DNA of 64,000 nucleotides, taken from positions 105,062,141-105,126,140 of the forward strand of contig NC_079487.1 of assembly GCF_020520425.1 (NCBI RefSeq). Reading direction: 5' to 3'. The notes beneath the pieces are model-generated. The model was not told the DNA's origin, ran no database searches, and saw only the letters and a list, made by a program, of their open reading frames with translations. Positions 35,101 to 47,244 of the stretch are shown here, piece by piece. The position numbers and the translations under genes are program-made. The stretch's first letter is position 1. Each line of letters opens with the position of its first letter. Source of the stretch: Spinacia oleracea (Eukaryota > Streptophyta > Magnoliopsida > Caryophyllales > Amaranthaceae).

Positions 35101-36175
35101 ACGAATGATTTCTTTACATTAATCAACCAGAACTTGAGAATATCAGATACGGCCCCCTCAAAGAAACAGCAACTATGTAAGGTTATTTCTAGGTAGGCAC
35201 CTATGGCAGTTAATGCTCAAATGTTCTGAACTAGCTAATTTCCTGCCATCCTCTGTAGTATAGATTATAGAAGGACTAATGTGCCAATTTAGCTGGTCTA
35301 GCTCTAGCTGCAGTCTCGAAGTCAAAAAGTTTGACAAAAGAAGAATGACTTTTATTTTGCTTCAAATTCCAGTTGATAAAATCCAGGGCTTTATGTTAGA
35401 TTCATCCTGCGGTTTGGTTGACCTTGTTGACTATACTATAATATTTATTTTGTGTGATTAGTGCAAAAGATGATGTCATTAATCTCCCTTGTCATCTGGG
35501 TTAAATTTGCATAGGAAAAAGAGGCAGCTAATTCCGTTGATGAATGGTGCAAAGCTACCCTGAAGAAACTAAAAGAAGCCTCTCCATTAAGCTTGAAAAT
35601 CGCTCTACGATCTGTAAGTTCTTGATAACATCTCTAGTCAGACCGGCACAGACTCCCCTTAATGATCTCTATTTATTTGTTGGCTTATTTATAAAAATAA
35701 TCATGAAATTCAGATCCGTGATGGGAGATTTCAACCTATTGACAAATGTCTAGCACGGGAATACAGAATATCTGTTAATTGCATATCCAAAAGAGTTTCT
35801 GGTGACTTCAGTGAGGTACATGCATGCTGTTAAGTTGTCTCTAACATCATAAGCAGGCTTTCAAATACTGAAATATCTCTGTTCTTTTTTTGCCCTTTTC
35901 TTCCAAACAGGGTGTTAGGGCACGCTTAGTCGATAAAGACTTTGCTCCTAAAGTAAGCCTCCTCAAACTGCTCTGCTCTGTTCTCTTGAATGTTTGTTGT
36001 TATTATTTGCACTCGATATCAACATTATGTAAATTTTGTGTATTAAATTGTGCAGTGGGATCCTCCTAGACTAGAAGACGTAAGCAAGGACATGGTTGAT
36101 TGCTTTTTCTCACCACTTGGTGAATACGAGCCTGAACTTGACCTGCCTACATCATCGCGAGAACCAGATATGTGA
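28887..36175 (+). CDS. 3-hydroxyisobutyryl-CoA hydrolase-like protein, mitochondrial
   Basis: A crotonase-fold hydrolase that removes CoA from 3-hydroxyisobutyryl-CoA or a related acyl-CoA, a step of valine breakdown in mitochondria. Fourteen exons join in phase: 28887-29012, 29473-29553, 29642-29710, 29817-29880, 30003-30082, 30425-30508, 31635-31719, 32238-32323, 32408-32529, 34180-34240, 35515-35613, 35714-35815, 35911-35952, 36056-36175. The protein has 406 residues, the usual length. The first 40 or so are basic and free of acid (MQRFRGVLQSRNSLQKLRFL), a likely mitochondrial presequence. The oxyanion-hole loop is GNGKAFCSGAD (93-103), GTIMGAGAGIS follows (146-156), and PETQLGFHPDAGASFFL carries the catalytic-type Glu174 and Asp182. 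It resembles the Arabidopsis At4g31810 type. Substrate is inferred from the family. Confidence 0.95.
32122..32156 (+). repeat. 35-base run of G in an intron
   Basis: An unbroken poly-G tract lies in intron 7 of the HIBCH-like gene. It is either a real homopolymer or an assembly artefact. Confidence 0.95.
32530..34179 (+). other. Large intron 9 of the HIBCH-like gene, with a repeat insert
   Basis: This 1.65-kb intron carries a stretch (about 33243-33845) that begins CTATGTTGCTCAAACACACG and ends GAAACATAGTTACC, a short inverted terminus, with 'ggatccgacacc' and 'gacacccgagtcacccgaca' repeats near the ends. It looks like a MITE-type insertion; I could not fix a target duplication. Confidence 0.5.
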
Positions 36176-36544
36176 TTGCACTATTCTTCCGCATTCCCGG
36201 AGTTTTGTAGCATCGATAATTTACTTTAGGATAGGGTGTTCCCTAGTTAGTTTTTTCGTGTACAACAAATTGGAGTAATATTCCCAATATGACATGATTG
36301 ACTCTTTGCACACAGTTGAATCTGTTCTCAGGTGTGGCTGAGATGAGAATATCAGTAGTTGTTCAAATTGCTGTCTTGTTTATCAAAATCCTTTTCAGAG
36401 TTCAATAATTATGACGGAATACTACTCTCTGTTATTTGATTTCCCAAGTCCTTTGTTTTTCTTTGACATTCCAATTTTCGGAGATTTGGGAAACCGGAAT
36501 CAATTTGGCTCGTGCCAAATATCTAAATTGATGTCCATGCACGA
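36176..36544. other. 3' region after the HIBCH-like gene
   Basis: Presumed 3' UTR and spacer. Nothing further is recognised. Confidence 0.5.
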
Positions 36545-36817
36545 TTAAAGATGGTTGTGGGTCGGGCTGTTACTTGACCTGACACAAAAAGCCCGGCCCA
36601 GCCCGAGCATAAAGTTGTGGGACAGACATGGGCCTTAATTTTTTAGAAAAAGCACTGCACGACAAAACATGCTAAATTTAGTAAAATTAGCCTTAGGCAC
36701 GATGGTCCGGCATGAAAGCCCGTGGGACTTGGGCTGGGCCTGTGCCCTGTTTTGAACTTTTTGGTATGGCCCGTCATGACCCGACCCATGACCTGGCCTA
36801 GCCCATGACCATCTTTA
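36545..36817. mobile_element. hAT-type MITE, TAAAGATGG family
   Basis: The ends are TAAAGATGGTTGTGGGTC and its inverted form GCCCATGACCATCTTTA. The interior is rich in 'gggcc' and 'gcccg' words. The same family occurs at 54724-55275, where an 8-bp target duplication is clear. Here the duplication is worn. Confidence 0.65.
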
Positions 36818-37218
36818 CCCATTGTCATGACGTGCTAGGGTTCAGGCAGCTCGTGTGCTAGCCTGACCCATGCCCAACTCAACCTGTATTCTAGCGGACA
36901 TTAACTTTTTCTCATTTTCCCAATATCATAATTTTGAAAAGAGTGAAAACATTATAAATAAACGTAATTTTCCTCGTTCACATGAAAAACTTAGAATAAT
37001 CTCAATGCACATTAATTAGTCGTTAAAACGCGTGCAAAATACCAAACGTAAAAAACAAAAAGAGACGGAGGGAGTAGTTAATATTCATAGATTTACAAAG
37101 AAAAATAGAGAAGGAGAATATATTTTGTAAAAGTGAATTATCATATATATATATATATATATAAAAATTTGTGATAAACTTACACAAACAGATAAAAGTA
37201 ATAAGTAATGTTTAGAAA

Positions 37219-39100
37219 TTAGCAAAAAAAACTAGAAAAGAAGTCAAGTTCCCGAACACACTTACAAGTTTGACAACCCACATTATCCTTTTCATCTTCA
37301 TCATAATATCCATTATCCCATCCACTACTTACTTGATGTTGTTCTCTCATAGCACACGAAATATTTGGCTTACTTTCAACAATCGCCTTATTTGCTAACC
37401 ACATTGAATTAATCATATCTCTTACTTTCTTCCTACATTCAACAATCCCTTTCACCCCAATTGCCTTCATTGTATTCACCATCATTTCAAGACCCTTATT
37501 TACACACTCCTTTTCTTCACTTGAAAGAAATATGAGGCTCAACACGTAAGCCGCCTCTATACTTGTTTGTGTTGCTGCTTTTTCCAGATTTCTTAGCCCT
37601 TGTTCCACCATCGTCGTACCCGTACCACCAAAATATTGTGCCATTCCACGATGTAGAAGTGCTTCAGGGTTGTCGCTTTCTAGGCACCTCGTCACGAACG
37701 GTTTCGACGCCTCCTCCGTCCACCAATCACGTTGATAAACTAACGTCTCTAAGGATACTTTTTGCAGAACTTGCTTCTCTTCTGATATCTCATGAAATAC
37801 CTTGCAACTTTATTATATAATAACCGTACGTGTAAGTAAATCATGCATCATGCATCATGCCTTAAAAAAATTTCAAATGTAACAAAGTAAATAAATAATG
37901 TGCAATAGAAACGACACAATAGAACTACTTTATAACACGTACTATAATTATGAGTCGTTTCCTAATATGGTGTTACAAATTAAATGATCCAATTGTCAAT
38001 TTGCCGTTTACCCTAAACTTATTACATGATCTAACTAGTTTTTGGGCCCGGGCGATGACCCGGGTTACTACGTTAACAACATTCACATTTACTTATATAT
38101 AACTTTTTTTGCAATGATAACATGAAATATTTAATAGCTTGGTGGTAAAAGCTTTATTGTTTAAACTCAAGATCAAGAGTTCAAACCTTGTGCTAATCAT
38201 ATTTGAAATTCTTTTAATGTATATAAAGCTTACATGGAGCGAACGACCTATAAACAGAGCGCCACGTGTCACGTATGCTATTTTATAAACGCCCTTTTAA
38301 TATATAGTATAGATACTTGTAGTTTAGTTAGTCACACCCTTCCCCTTCTGCTGTAAATCGAAGCAAATTAAATAACTAAATTTTTTTGTCCAGATAAACG
38401 TTAAAAGTGTAAAACATTAGTTATGCCATGCTTTCCTAAAAATTGATAGTATGCCCTAATTTTTCAGAAAATTTAACTGGAATAATTTGAGACACAGACA
38501 TCAGATATTTCACATGTTATAATTGTACTCCGTACTAGTATTTGAAAAATTCTTGAAACTAAAATAGGAAACATAATGACGTAATTATAGTATGCCCTAA
38601 TTTTTCCGAAAATTTAACTGGAATAATTTGAGACACAGAACATCACATATTTCACATGTTATATTGTCAAGGAAGGAAAAGCAAGAAGGTACTAGTTGTC
38701 GACTTGTCGAAATCTCGTTATGTTGGCCGGAGGATTGCTAAATTAAATTATTATACTTCGAAATTATTATTATGCATGGTGACCAAAACAAATACTATGA
38801 AATATTAATGGAATTATATTGTAATGTACTTTGGTAGTATATAAATATAATTAACAACAAGGGTAAACATCGATGATATATATATATATATACGTACCTT
38901 TGTTTGCATCGGAAAAGATCAACCGGAGAGGAGGCGGCGAGACGAGCGAGTACTTCAGCGATCATCTCGTTAGGGAGGCAGTCCATGGTAGTTGCCGATT
39001 TAATTTGAGCTCCATGCTTTCTTTTTGATATTTTTCTGGTTGATTTCTTTTTTGTTGATGTTGTTTTCTTGATGGTATGGTTAGATTTTGTTAAACCCAT
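37219..39100 (-). CDS. F-box protein with helical (Sel1/TPR-like) region, At1g67623/At2g35280 type
   Basis: Likely substrate adaptor of an SCF ubiquitin ligase; the target is unknown. Two exons: 39100-38898 and 37807-37219, joined as AAACAAAG|TTGCAAG. The join restores the F-box phrase LFRCKQSCKVFHE across the splice. The protein has 263 residues, with a basic N-terminus (about 1-38), the F-box (MDCLPNEMIAEVLARLAAS..., about 39-85), a helical region with LHRGMAQYFGG (family hallmark), and a C-terminal CQTCKC pair. The ATG at 39100 is the first in frame. The intron holds a Helitron (38035-38313) and a direct repeat. The family is large and fast-evolving. Confidence 0.87.
38035..38313 (-). mobile_element. 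Non-autonomous Helitron in the F-box gene intron
   Basis: Read on the minus strand, it starts A|TCTATACTATATATTAAAAG and ends with hairpin ACCCGGGTCATCGCCCGGG, then AAAAACTAG|T. It is 279 bp, with no coding. Confidence 0.8.
38448..38664. repeat. Direct repeat of about 78 bp in the F-box gene intron
   Basis: The phrase AGTATGCCCTAATTTTTC and the next 60 bases occur at about 38448-38526 and again at 38589-38664, with a few differences, and about 60 bp between copies. Origin unknown. Confidence 0.85.
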
Positions 39101-39840
39101 AATCACCGATAATAATTAACGCTAATGTATCTTTCTTTGCAATTGTGAGTTGGATTGCTTATTTCCATGCAAGTTATAAGGTCTTATATATAGGCATATG
39201 GAGTACTTGATTATCGTACAAATTCAAACAATGCTAGGAAAAGGAAATTAAACCCAAAAAAAAAAAGAAAAAAGGAAAGAAGTACGAAAAGAGCATTACT
39301 TATGTTGTCCTATGTTTCCTTATTTTCTTTCCGACCAAGTATTGTTCGATCACTCCGTGCGTGGGATCTTATAATAATAGTTTAATTATGGAAACCACCG
39401 AACCAGTAGTAAAATATCAAGAATTTACACAATTGGTATATACTTAAAATTTTAAAAGAGAGGGAACTAAATATACAATTATACACTAGATAAGTTTTGT
39501 GTATTGCTATTCGACATCCGCGTACACTAAAATCGACCGCGTTTTTATGTGAAGTGACATTTATACCCTTATAAAATTCTACCTTGTAATAATAGTATTA
39601 AAACAACAACAACAATAATAATAATAGTAATAATAACAATAAAAATATCACTAATTTAATAATAATAACAATAAAAATGTCTGAAAATTAATTAAACTTT
39701 ACAACAATAATCTGAAAATAATTAATTCATAAAAAAAAAATTAGAAAAACGAAATAAATCAGTAATAAAAAATCAGGATTTTTTAAAAAAAAAAGGAATA
39801 AAACAGGAGAGGGGGAACAAAGGAACGAAAACGGAAGGGG
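39101..39840. other. Upstream region of the F-box gene
   Basis: Presumed promoter and 5' UTR. It includes an AT-rich simple-sequence stretch of AAT/AAC units at 39596-39730. No gene is seen. Confidence 0.5.
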
Positions 39841-40076
39841 AAGGGTGCCGCACGTGTTTAGCGGCTGTGACCATGGTGACCGCCAAACACGGGCAGCATG
39901 TCCATGGTTATAGCTGCTAAACACGGGGTGAAGGGGAAGGGTGCCACCCGTGTTTAACGGAAGGGGAAGGGGAAGGGTGCCGCCCAGGCACCCGTGTTTA
40001 GCGGCTGTGACCATGGTGACCGCCAAACAAGGGCAGCATGTCCATGGTTATAGCTGCTAAACACGGGGGTGAAGGG
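39841..40076. repeat. GC-rich block of direct and inverted repeats
   Basis: Two direct copies of about 75 bp (near 39853-39927 and 39991-40066) each contain CGTGTTTAGCGGCTGTGACC, then TGACCGCCAAACACGGGCAG, then its relative TGGTTATAGCTGCTAAACAC in inverted order. Each copy is thus itself a partial inverted repeat. The composition differs sharply from the AT-rich surroundings. Confidence 0.85.
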
Positions 40077-40182
40077 GATTGATTTAATTATAGGGTATTC
40101 TCGTCCTTTCATCATAAATACGCAATGTATTTTTAACTAATTCGGATGTCGATTAAAAACACCCTTAATAATCAGTTAAGGT

Positions 40183-40374
40183 GAACCAACATAAGTTGGT
40201 GGAGTTGGTGGGGAACTCACCTTGTGACTTGGAGGTCACAAGTTCGAGCCCCATCAACTGCATAATGCTTGGGAGTGGCTCAAGCGAAGACCTGCGGAGC
40301 TGGGCTGGTTAACCTGTGCTAGGTGCTGGTTCAGTTAGGGTCCTTTCTTCTTACCTTTAAAAAAAAAAAAAAAA
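40183..40374 (+). mobile_element. tRNA-derived SINE with poly(A) tail
   Basis: The element has a tRNA-like head with an A-box-like TTGGTGGGGAACTC and a B-box AGTTCGAGCCCC (40231-40242), a body of about 110 bp and an A tail. It is flanked by an exact 12-bp target duplication ATCAGTTAAGGT (40171-40182 and 40375-40386). It looks recent. Confidence 0.92.
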
Positions 40375-40762
40375 ATCAGTTAAGGTTGTTCTCATTATAC
40401 CGATGGTATAGAAAGCATTCAAAAGTTCTCTGAGCTCTTTTTCATCTTGTCTGACAATCAAAAGAAAACGAAACAAGGCATAACATAAAAGCAGCTAGAT
40501 GATGAACTTACTTAGCAATTTTTAGCATCACCAATTATAATTTTTTAAAAAATAACAAAAAGACAACAAATATTAGTGATTCCTATTGAGTAATCCCTCT
40601 ATCCTAGTAGAACAATTTGAAACAATGTAACGATACAATACTGTCGAATTTGTAACTCGATTTCTCAGATGTATAGCCAGCCCAATATAGAACTAGTAAT
40701 GAACCAAACTATGTACAACCAACAGCGTTAACAATTTGTAAGAATTTGTCAAAGTAGATAGT

Positions 40763-43700
40763 TTAGCATGATTTAAGTTCAATCCCGATGCTCAAAAGCG
40801 TTCTAGCAGATTCAAGAACTTTATCTCCGCCTGCTTCGGAACCCTTCTCTTCTCCGGGCCCACTCTCCAAATCTTTGGGCCGCTCTTCTTCAGACGCTTG
40901 ACAAGGAGATTTTGATTCTGATTTGTCCAACACCGTGTTTGCACCAGAAGCAGTGGTACTCGTGGTGGCATTAGGTGAGGAGTGATGATATTGCCTCTTG
41001 GGAACAGGAACATCATGGTCGTGTTCGCCTTCGTAAGTTACTATCACTGCTGTTGAATTATCGGTAGCCCTCTCAACATGCTTGCGGACAGGGCAGCCCG
41101 TAGATGAGCATCTGTAATAGCTCCTGAAACACGAACCCAGTGTGGTTACGGTTGCGTCAGAAAGAAAAGCTAACATGGTTCAACTTTTAGTAGTACTAAG
41201 ATTCGATACAAGAATAATTAAGGGGATGTTGTAATTATGTCAAAACAATCCTCGGTGCCAAAATTCTAGAGAAACCAACTGATAGAGTATAAAACTAATC
41301 ATGGGGCTTCAACCATCAGCTTAAGCTTTTGATACCATGTCATTTCAAAGTGAAATATTTAGCGCCGAGTATGAGGAGGCCCATGCTGCAATCACATTTC
41401 AAGCCCAAAAGGGTTTTCATGTGAGCGGGTGTGATAGATTATAAACTAATCTTGGGGTTTCAACCATCAGCTTGAGCTTTTGGTTAAGTTGGTCTTCTGA
41501 CACTAACTTTACATACAGTAGAAATAAACATGAAAACACAGAGATAGACCGCCCCTTCCTCCTCAAAAAAACACTTCTAATTTTTTTTTAAAAAACAAAT
41601 TACAGAGATTGGTAGAAGGCTAAGCTGCTCAATGTTGGGTCAAGAGTCAGAGAGAGAAACTCTCAAGTTTCTTGGAAGTTTCAGGCAAGCGATGTGACTA
41701 ATGTCTAAGAATTAAGGACACGTAACCATGAAATTAATTCGCAGGCAACAGCTATAAGTCTATAACGGATGAATCTGGTGCTCAATCATATCATTTTCTT
41801 AACAGTATCTTAAAAACGTTTGTCACTTCTCAATGAACTTGGTCATGTAGGCAAAGGGGGAAATAAATGGAAGAAGCTCTTTTGAGGACAATGTTTCAAC
41901 ATATGAAAATTAAAGAATAGTGTACCTGGGATATGGATTTCCTTTAACCATCTTTTGCCCATACTTGCGCCACCGGTAACCATCACTGGACACTGCAGCA
42001 TCCCCAGCCGCATGCATTACAATTTTAGGATCCTTGAAAGTTCTGTATACTGGTTCTGAACATGCCTTGCCCCTTTCTTTTATCCTGCAAATTACATGCA
42101 AGGTAACATTTAGAGTTTGCTTCTATAAAAAGATGTTGAGGAAGTTTTTAAGGCTGCTTAAATTACAAGAATACCTTCGTTTCTTTAACGGGGCAACATC
42201 AAGCTCTTTCATGGGATCAATCATGGCACGTTCACTAGTATTACCAGATCTCACCTCACTATGCTCTTCTACTACTGGCACTATTGCAAGCTCACTCTCG
42301 GGTCTGATTAGATCAAGCAAAAAGACAAAATATAGATATGATCAATAAACAATATTAAAGAGTATCGCATGAATTTGTACATGAATTTGCACAAAGCACC
42401 CGCATTTATTCCAAACTTTCATAACAAAACCACCTATATGACAGTTTCCTTCACCAACTTATCGGTTACCACATATCTACACTTCCTCATCGAGGACAAG
42501 AATAAACCACTTGTTTGTACTTTGTAGGAGTTAATCATCAAAAGGCATTTTTGTCGTTTAAAAAGATAAATTTCTTGTTTTATTATAGAAAAGCGCTCAA
42601 TGATAGAAGATAGAATGAATTAGTAGTTAAATTAAAGGTTAAAGTTATGAAGTGAGTTTGTGTGAGGCATAAAGAATGAGGGTTTATACTTCATAGAGAA
42701 ATTTCTCAAAACAAAATATAGCAATTTCATAACAAAATCTAACTTGCCTTGGAGTAGTATCAACTGTCTTAGTATGTTGCTCCTCAACATCGCTTGATGG
42801 TGTTCCAGCTGCACTTTTCAGGTTATTACCCGGGCATTCAAGAGGCAACAGTACTACTAACGGCTTAACTTCACTCTCACATGTAAGCGAATGAGGAGAA
42901 TCGGAATTTTGTACACTAGCAATATTCAAGGCACGTGGTGCTGAATCCTTCTTTCGGGTGGAAGCCTTAAGAATTTGAGGAGGTTCATGATTATGATCAT
43001 CTTTGTAAACAACATCGATAATTTTTCCAGATTTGTCCAAATGTTGAACCTTCTTTTTGGCACTGCATGAGAGATGAGTGCACCGATAATAGCTTCTAGA
43101 GCTTCCAGAACCTTTGACCTGTTTTTGGCCATACTTCCTCCAGCTATAGACGTCTGATGTAGGTGTCCTTGGAACATCATCTGGAGACTCATCTGTATTG
43201 CACGAGGAGTTTATTTTATTTATCTCATGTTCTTCAACAACTTTATCCTCCGAGAATGATTGAAGTTTCCTTTCAGTATGAGATTGAGATTGAGCTGCTT
43301 TAGCAGTTACATTCGCCAAGGCTTCTTGATGAGACATCCCAAATTGTCCCTATTAGCCATAATGAGAACAATACTTTCAAAAGTTATGGACCAATATTTG
43401 AATCTAGGATTATATCGGGGTATTAGCTTAAGGAATATAATTGTTAGCAGAAATTCCAAAATTACAATACAGCATAAACACAGCAAGGTATGTTACTCAA
43501 GAAAAACATGTATTCTGAATTATGTATTGGTTAGTTCGACACATAGCATTAGACACCAAGACCTGTCTCTTTAACTCCGTTTGTTTTGACGGAAAACACT
43601 TCCCGGAAAATGATTTTCCCATTTTCATTTGTTTGTTTTGTTAAGGGTGGAAAACAATTTTTCCAAAGGTGGAAAACCAACTTTCCCTTTAAATGCCACA

Positions 43701-45666
43701 ATTTCCACTCTAATCCCTTACATTTCCTTTTCTCTCCTCTCATTCCCACTTCTATGTGCATCTTTATAATTTTTCTTATAAGGAAACAAACAAAGGAAAA
43801 CTGTTTCCCCTTATGTTTTCCATGAAAAATCATTTTCCTTTGAAATGTCTTTCGTTGAAACAAAAGGAGCATAAGTTTATGATGCAAGTATGTTCTCACT
43901 TTTCGATCCTCACATCACCAATTTATAGCTGGAGTTCAACTTCAATAAGAAACATCATAGTGAACTCCTTGAAATATTGGTGTTTAGAAAGACTTCTAAG
44001 GTGCGTTAAGTGCTGCACTTTTTGTTCTAGGTATACTAGACTTCAAGGTCATCTCTTGCGTTTCGAACACTATCAAAGATTCAAAAATGGCATCAACTTT
44101 ACTTTTCTATTTTTTTTGCCCTTGTTCCGATTTCATGTGCATGATAAAATTAGAATGAAAAGTGATATCATTGATATGCTTCTAAATGGAGTGGTTTCAT
44201 ACACTAAGCTAAGTTAGCAGATACAATTGAAAGCCTAAAAACTTACAGCCACCAGATGCATACAAGAATTGGCCATTTAACAACTTATAACATATTTGTG
44301 GCTTAAGTTGAACATCCTACATCCTAAGTGTCCTCACCAATGTTAACAGTATCAAACACGAGTACCTAACATGAAAGCTGAGTCGAAGAATGCCTATGAC
44401 ATTGATCATGGCCTAAATGTCTCACATAATCGATAGATGGATAGAAATAAATATATCGAAAACCCCAAGATTCACGCCTAACATTACCACTAAACCGTAG
44501 CCAGTTAGCCACCTTACACACAGAAAACAATGCCCTAAACAATGCTAAGCTAACCGAGATAGTTTTGGACTACGAGATGCAAAGTCTTCATAAAATACCC
44601 ATGTTCAACACTTAGACACATTCCCGTATCAAACACTTCTAGCCTAATCCAAGCAACATAGCTCAAAATTAATATACATCTAATATACGAACGAAAATAA
44701 TCAAAGAGCAAAACCATAAACACACTCTATAAATATGGCTAGATACAATATCCATAAACAACTGAAATACTATATGGTAGCCTTATATCATTGACTCTTC
44801 CATTTGGTACACGATTTTTCTTTTGATTTCATATGGTATACCATTGTACTTTACGCTTATTTGTTTCCTTAAGGGAAAAGTTGATGTCACTTCGATTCCT
44901 TTCTCTCTTCTCTACCCCCCTCAAACCCCATTCATCCCTTTCATATGCAAATATCTTTCTCTTCCCAAATCCTCCTCTAATTTTGTTTTTTTAAAATCAC
45001 AATATTCTTTAATCCTAACTCCAATATCTTCAGCTTTATCCACCTTTCCCCTTCCTCTAAAACAACATTGATTCCCTCTCCTAAAATGAATAATTTAGTG
45101 AAATGATTAGTATATCATCCCCTTGAATCGGCTAACCGGCTAATCAATTGACTGAATTCAAAGCTGATGCCTAGCTTTATTCATCTTTCCCCCTCCTCTA
45201 AATGAAAATTTAGTGATTGACTAGATTATTAGAATCAAAATCCAGAAATTAAGTGCAATTGAATTGAATCAAATTTTAGTAGCCTAATTGAGGTAACTCA
45301 GTTCCTCTAAAGAATTTCCCAGACAATTGAATCAAAATTGAAATACAAAATAATCAACAGCAGGAACAAATAGTAATAATAATAATCCATAATTAGTAAA
45401 CCTAAAATAAGTACGAAATCACCAAAAAGTAAATTAAAAAGAGAAGTGAAATAAATTACCTGAAAGCCAGAATTATCAAGAGAAGGGTCAGAAGAAATAG
45501 TAGAATTAGCCGCCATAACAACACCTTGTAAGAGCTTAGAGAAAGAAGTACTGTTTGAACAAGATGAAGCTAAAGTTACAGTCTTTGAATTATCAGATGT
45601 TTTATTATTAATTTCAGAATTAATTTCTGGGTTAGTTTGTTTCTGGGGTTTTGGTTCTTCCTCCAT
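40763..45666 (-). CDS. Group I WRKY transcription factor (WRKY32/WRKY1-like)
   Basis: A nuclear DNA-binding regulator that recognises W-boxes (TTGACC/T). Five exons join in phase: 45666-45460, 43349-42744, 42296-42175, 42084-41926, 41123-40763; 1455 nt, 484 residues. The N-terminal WRKY domain has WRKYGQK at 139-145, C-X4-C (CTHLSC) and HNH. The C-terminal one has WRKYGQK at 350-356, CSSTGC and HDH. The intron splits the C-terminal domain at PYP-R|SYYR, the conserved position for WRKY genes. The join of exons 1 and 2 makes [20 protein letters not shown], a group I signature. The second domain ([20 protein letters not shown]) is nearest WRKY32. Exon 3's acceptor was chosen by phase and is the least sure point. 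The usual DGYNW before the first domain is DVYSW here. Confidence 0.95.
41288..41490. repeat. Direct repeat of about 43 bp in a WRKY intron
   Basis: The phrase CTTCAACCATCAGCTTAAGC with its flanks occurs at about 41288-41330, and as TTTCAACCATCAGCTTGAGC at about 41448-41490. The second copy continues 'ttttggttaagttgg', which I recall as a widespread plant repeat. Confidence 0.7.
43575..43869. mobile_element. MITE in intron 1 of the WRKY gene
   Basis: The ends are CTCCGTTTGTTTTGACGGAA and the inverted TTCGTTGAAACAAAAGGAG, and the matching runs of 'ggaaaa'/'ttttcc' inside make it fold back. About 295 bp. No clear target duplication was identified, so the superfamily is left open. Confidence 0.7.
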
Positions 45667-45919
45667 TTAATTAATAAAAAAAATGGAAAATAAAAATAAA
45701 AAGCAGAGGGAGAAAATACAGGGGAAAAGGGGGAAAAAGAGAAACAGAAATGGGAAATTATGGAGGAGAGTTTCGTGTTTGGAGTGAGAAATTAGTTGTG
45801 GTTTTTTTTTAAAAAAAAAAAATTGGGTTTGGGTTTTTGGTGTTTACTTTTTTGTCAGAGAGATTGAGAAATGTTGGAGAGAGAGAGGGGGGACTGGAAA
45901 GATAGGTGGGTTTATACTT
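45667..45919. other. 5' UTR/proximal promoter of the WRKY gene
   Basis: Upstream of the WRKY ATG. It is purine-rich on the plus strand, with a run of A at about 45812-45821. Nothing distinct other than the W-box cluster beyond it. Confidence 0.5.
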
Positions 45920-45955
45920 TTGACTATGCGTTGACCAGATGGGTTGCTTTTGACT
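45920..45955 (+). promoter_or_regulatory. Cluster of three W-boxes upstream of the WRKY gene
   Basis: TTGACT (45920-45925), TTGACC (45931-45936) and TTGACT (45950-45955) lie within 36 bp, about 255-290 bp upstream of the WRKY start codon. W-boxes are the target of WRKY proteins, and auto- and cross-regulation of WRKY genes through such clusters is established. That this one is used is inference. Confidence 0.6.
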
Positions 45956-47244
45956 AGTTTTGTGTTTTGGGATGACTGTGACTCATGACTACGTTAGAGT
46001 ACACCAATCTTGTGTTGTTTGTTGTCTAATATTTGGCGTAGTTGTAGGGATACGGATTTATGTTACTGATTTTTAGTTTTTTTTTGAGGTTGAAGCGTGG
46101 TTCTTTTCACCGTATTCTTATTACTTATTAGATCATACCAAATTAGACCACAAATTATAAAAATTAGACCACATTTGTGAAGAGAACAAGGCATGAGACT
46201 TCCTGATTTTGATCACAACATGTCGTATGCTGTATAAAGATCTTTTGTTTACTTCGTATGTAATTTTGAAAGAGTAGACTAAAACGATGTATAAAATTCA
46301 AGAATAATTACGTTTAGAAGTTTAATTTAATGAATAATTGAGTACTCCCTAGTAATTGTTTTGCTCCTTTTTTAAGGTCATATGAAGTATTTTATAGAGT
46401 TTGATACGCACAAGTTAAGATCATACAATGCATAAGGTAGGAAATTAATTCATTGATGGGAATTTATGTGATTATAAAGTATTATACAACTCAACTAAAA
46501 TATATCTGATCCGAAAGGAGTAATTAACAAACAAAAACAAACTCGGACAATACTCATAAATTACTCCGTATGACATATGATTTATTTTAAATTCAAACAA
46601 AAAACTAGAAGTTAAAAGTTAATTGTAACATGTAGATTTTTGAAACTCAAACAAACAAACTTAAGAACTCTAAAAACTTATTTTTCATATATACTAGGAG
46701 TTGTAATCACATGTTTTTGGTGATTGTAATTTTCTTCAACAACCAAAACTGAAAGTAGGTTAGAATTGATAGATTATTTCAATTTTGAATTTAAACAAAT
46801 TAATTATTAATCGTCAACAGTATTATTATGTTCAAAGGTATTCAATTCTTCAACGATATTGTCCATAAATAGTCACTAGTTATGAGTCATGAGTGGTTTG
46901 ACTTATAGTTGAAAACACATTACTGTGTTGAATCAAATGGAGTATTAAATTAATTGGACTAAGCATGGCCTGGGTGTCTTATGGTTCAAGCCAAGATCTC
47001 ACAACTATAAAATAAAAAGACATTTTTTTATTATACAACTCGGTTGTACATTAAACCAGAACTATGTTTTTTTTGGCTCGTTAATTATCTGCCTTACAAA
47101 ATGAGCACAAACTTATTTTCAAGTGTACCTTGGAGCAAATGATTGGTCAAACATTGTGGAATTAGGTAAATTAAGCCAATTAGACCAAGTCAAACAATTT
47201 CTTAAGGAAAGATCAAACTTGATCAATAATTGTGGAATGATTTA
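45956..47244. other. Spacer upstream of the WRKY gene
   Basis: AT-rich, no gene or bounded transposon recognised. Confidence 0.5.

Noticed and set aside
36545-36817. Minus-strand frame with repeated HGLGQVMGRVMTGH-like text
   Set aside because: It is the translated interior of a MITE rich in GGCC words.
45307-45459. Extension of the first WRKY exon frame into the intron
   Set aside because: The frame passes a clean GTAATT donor at 45459, and the spliced product restores a conserved WRKY group I phrase.
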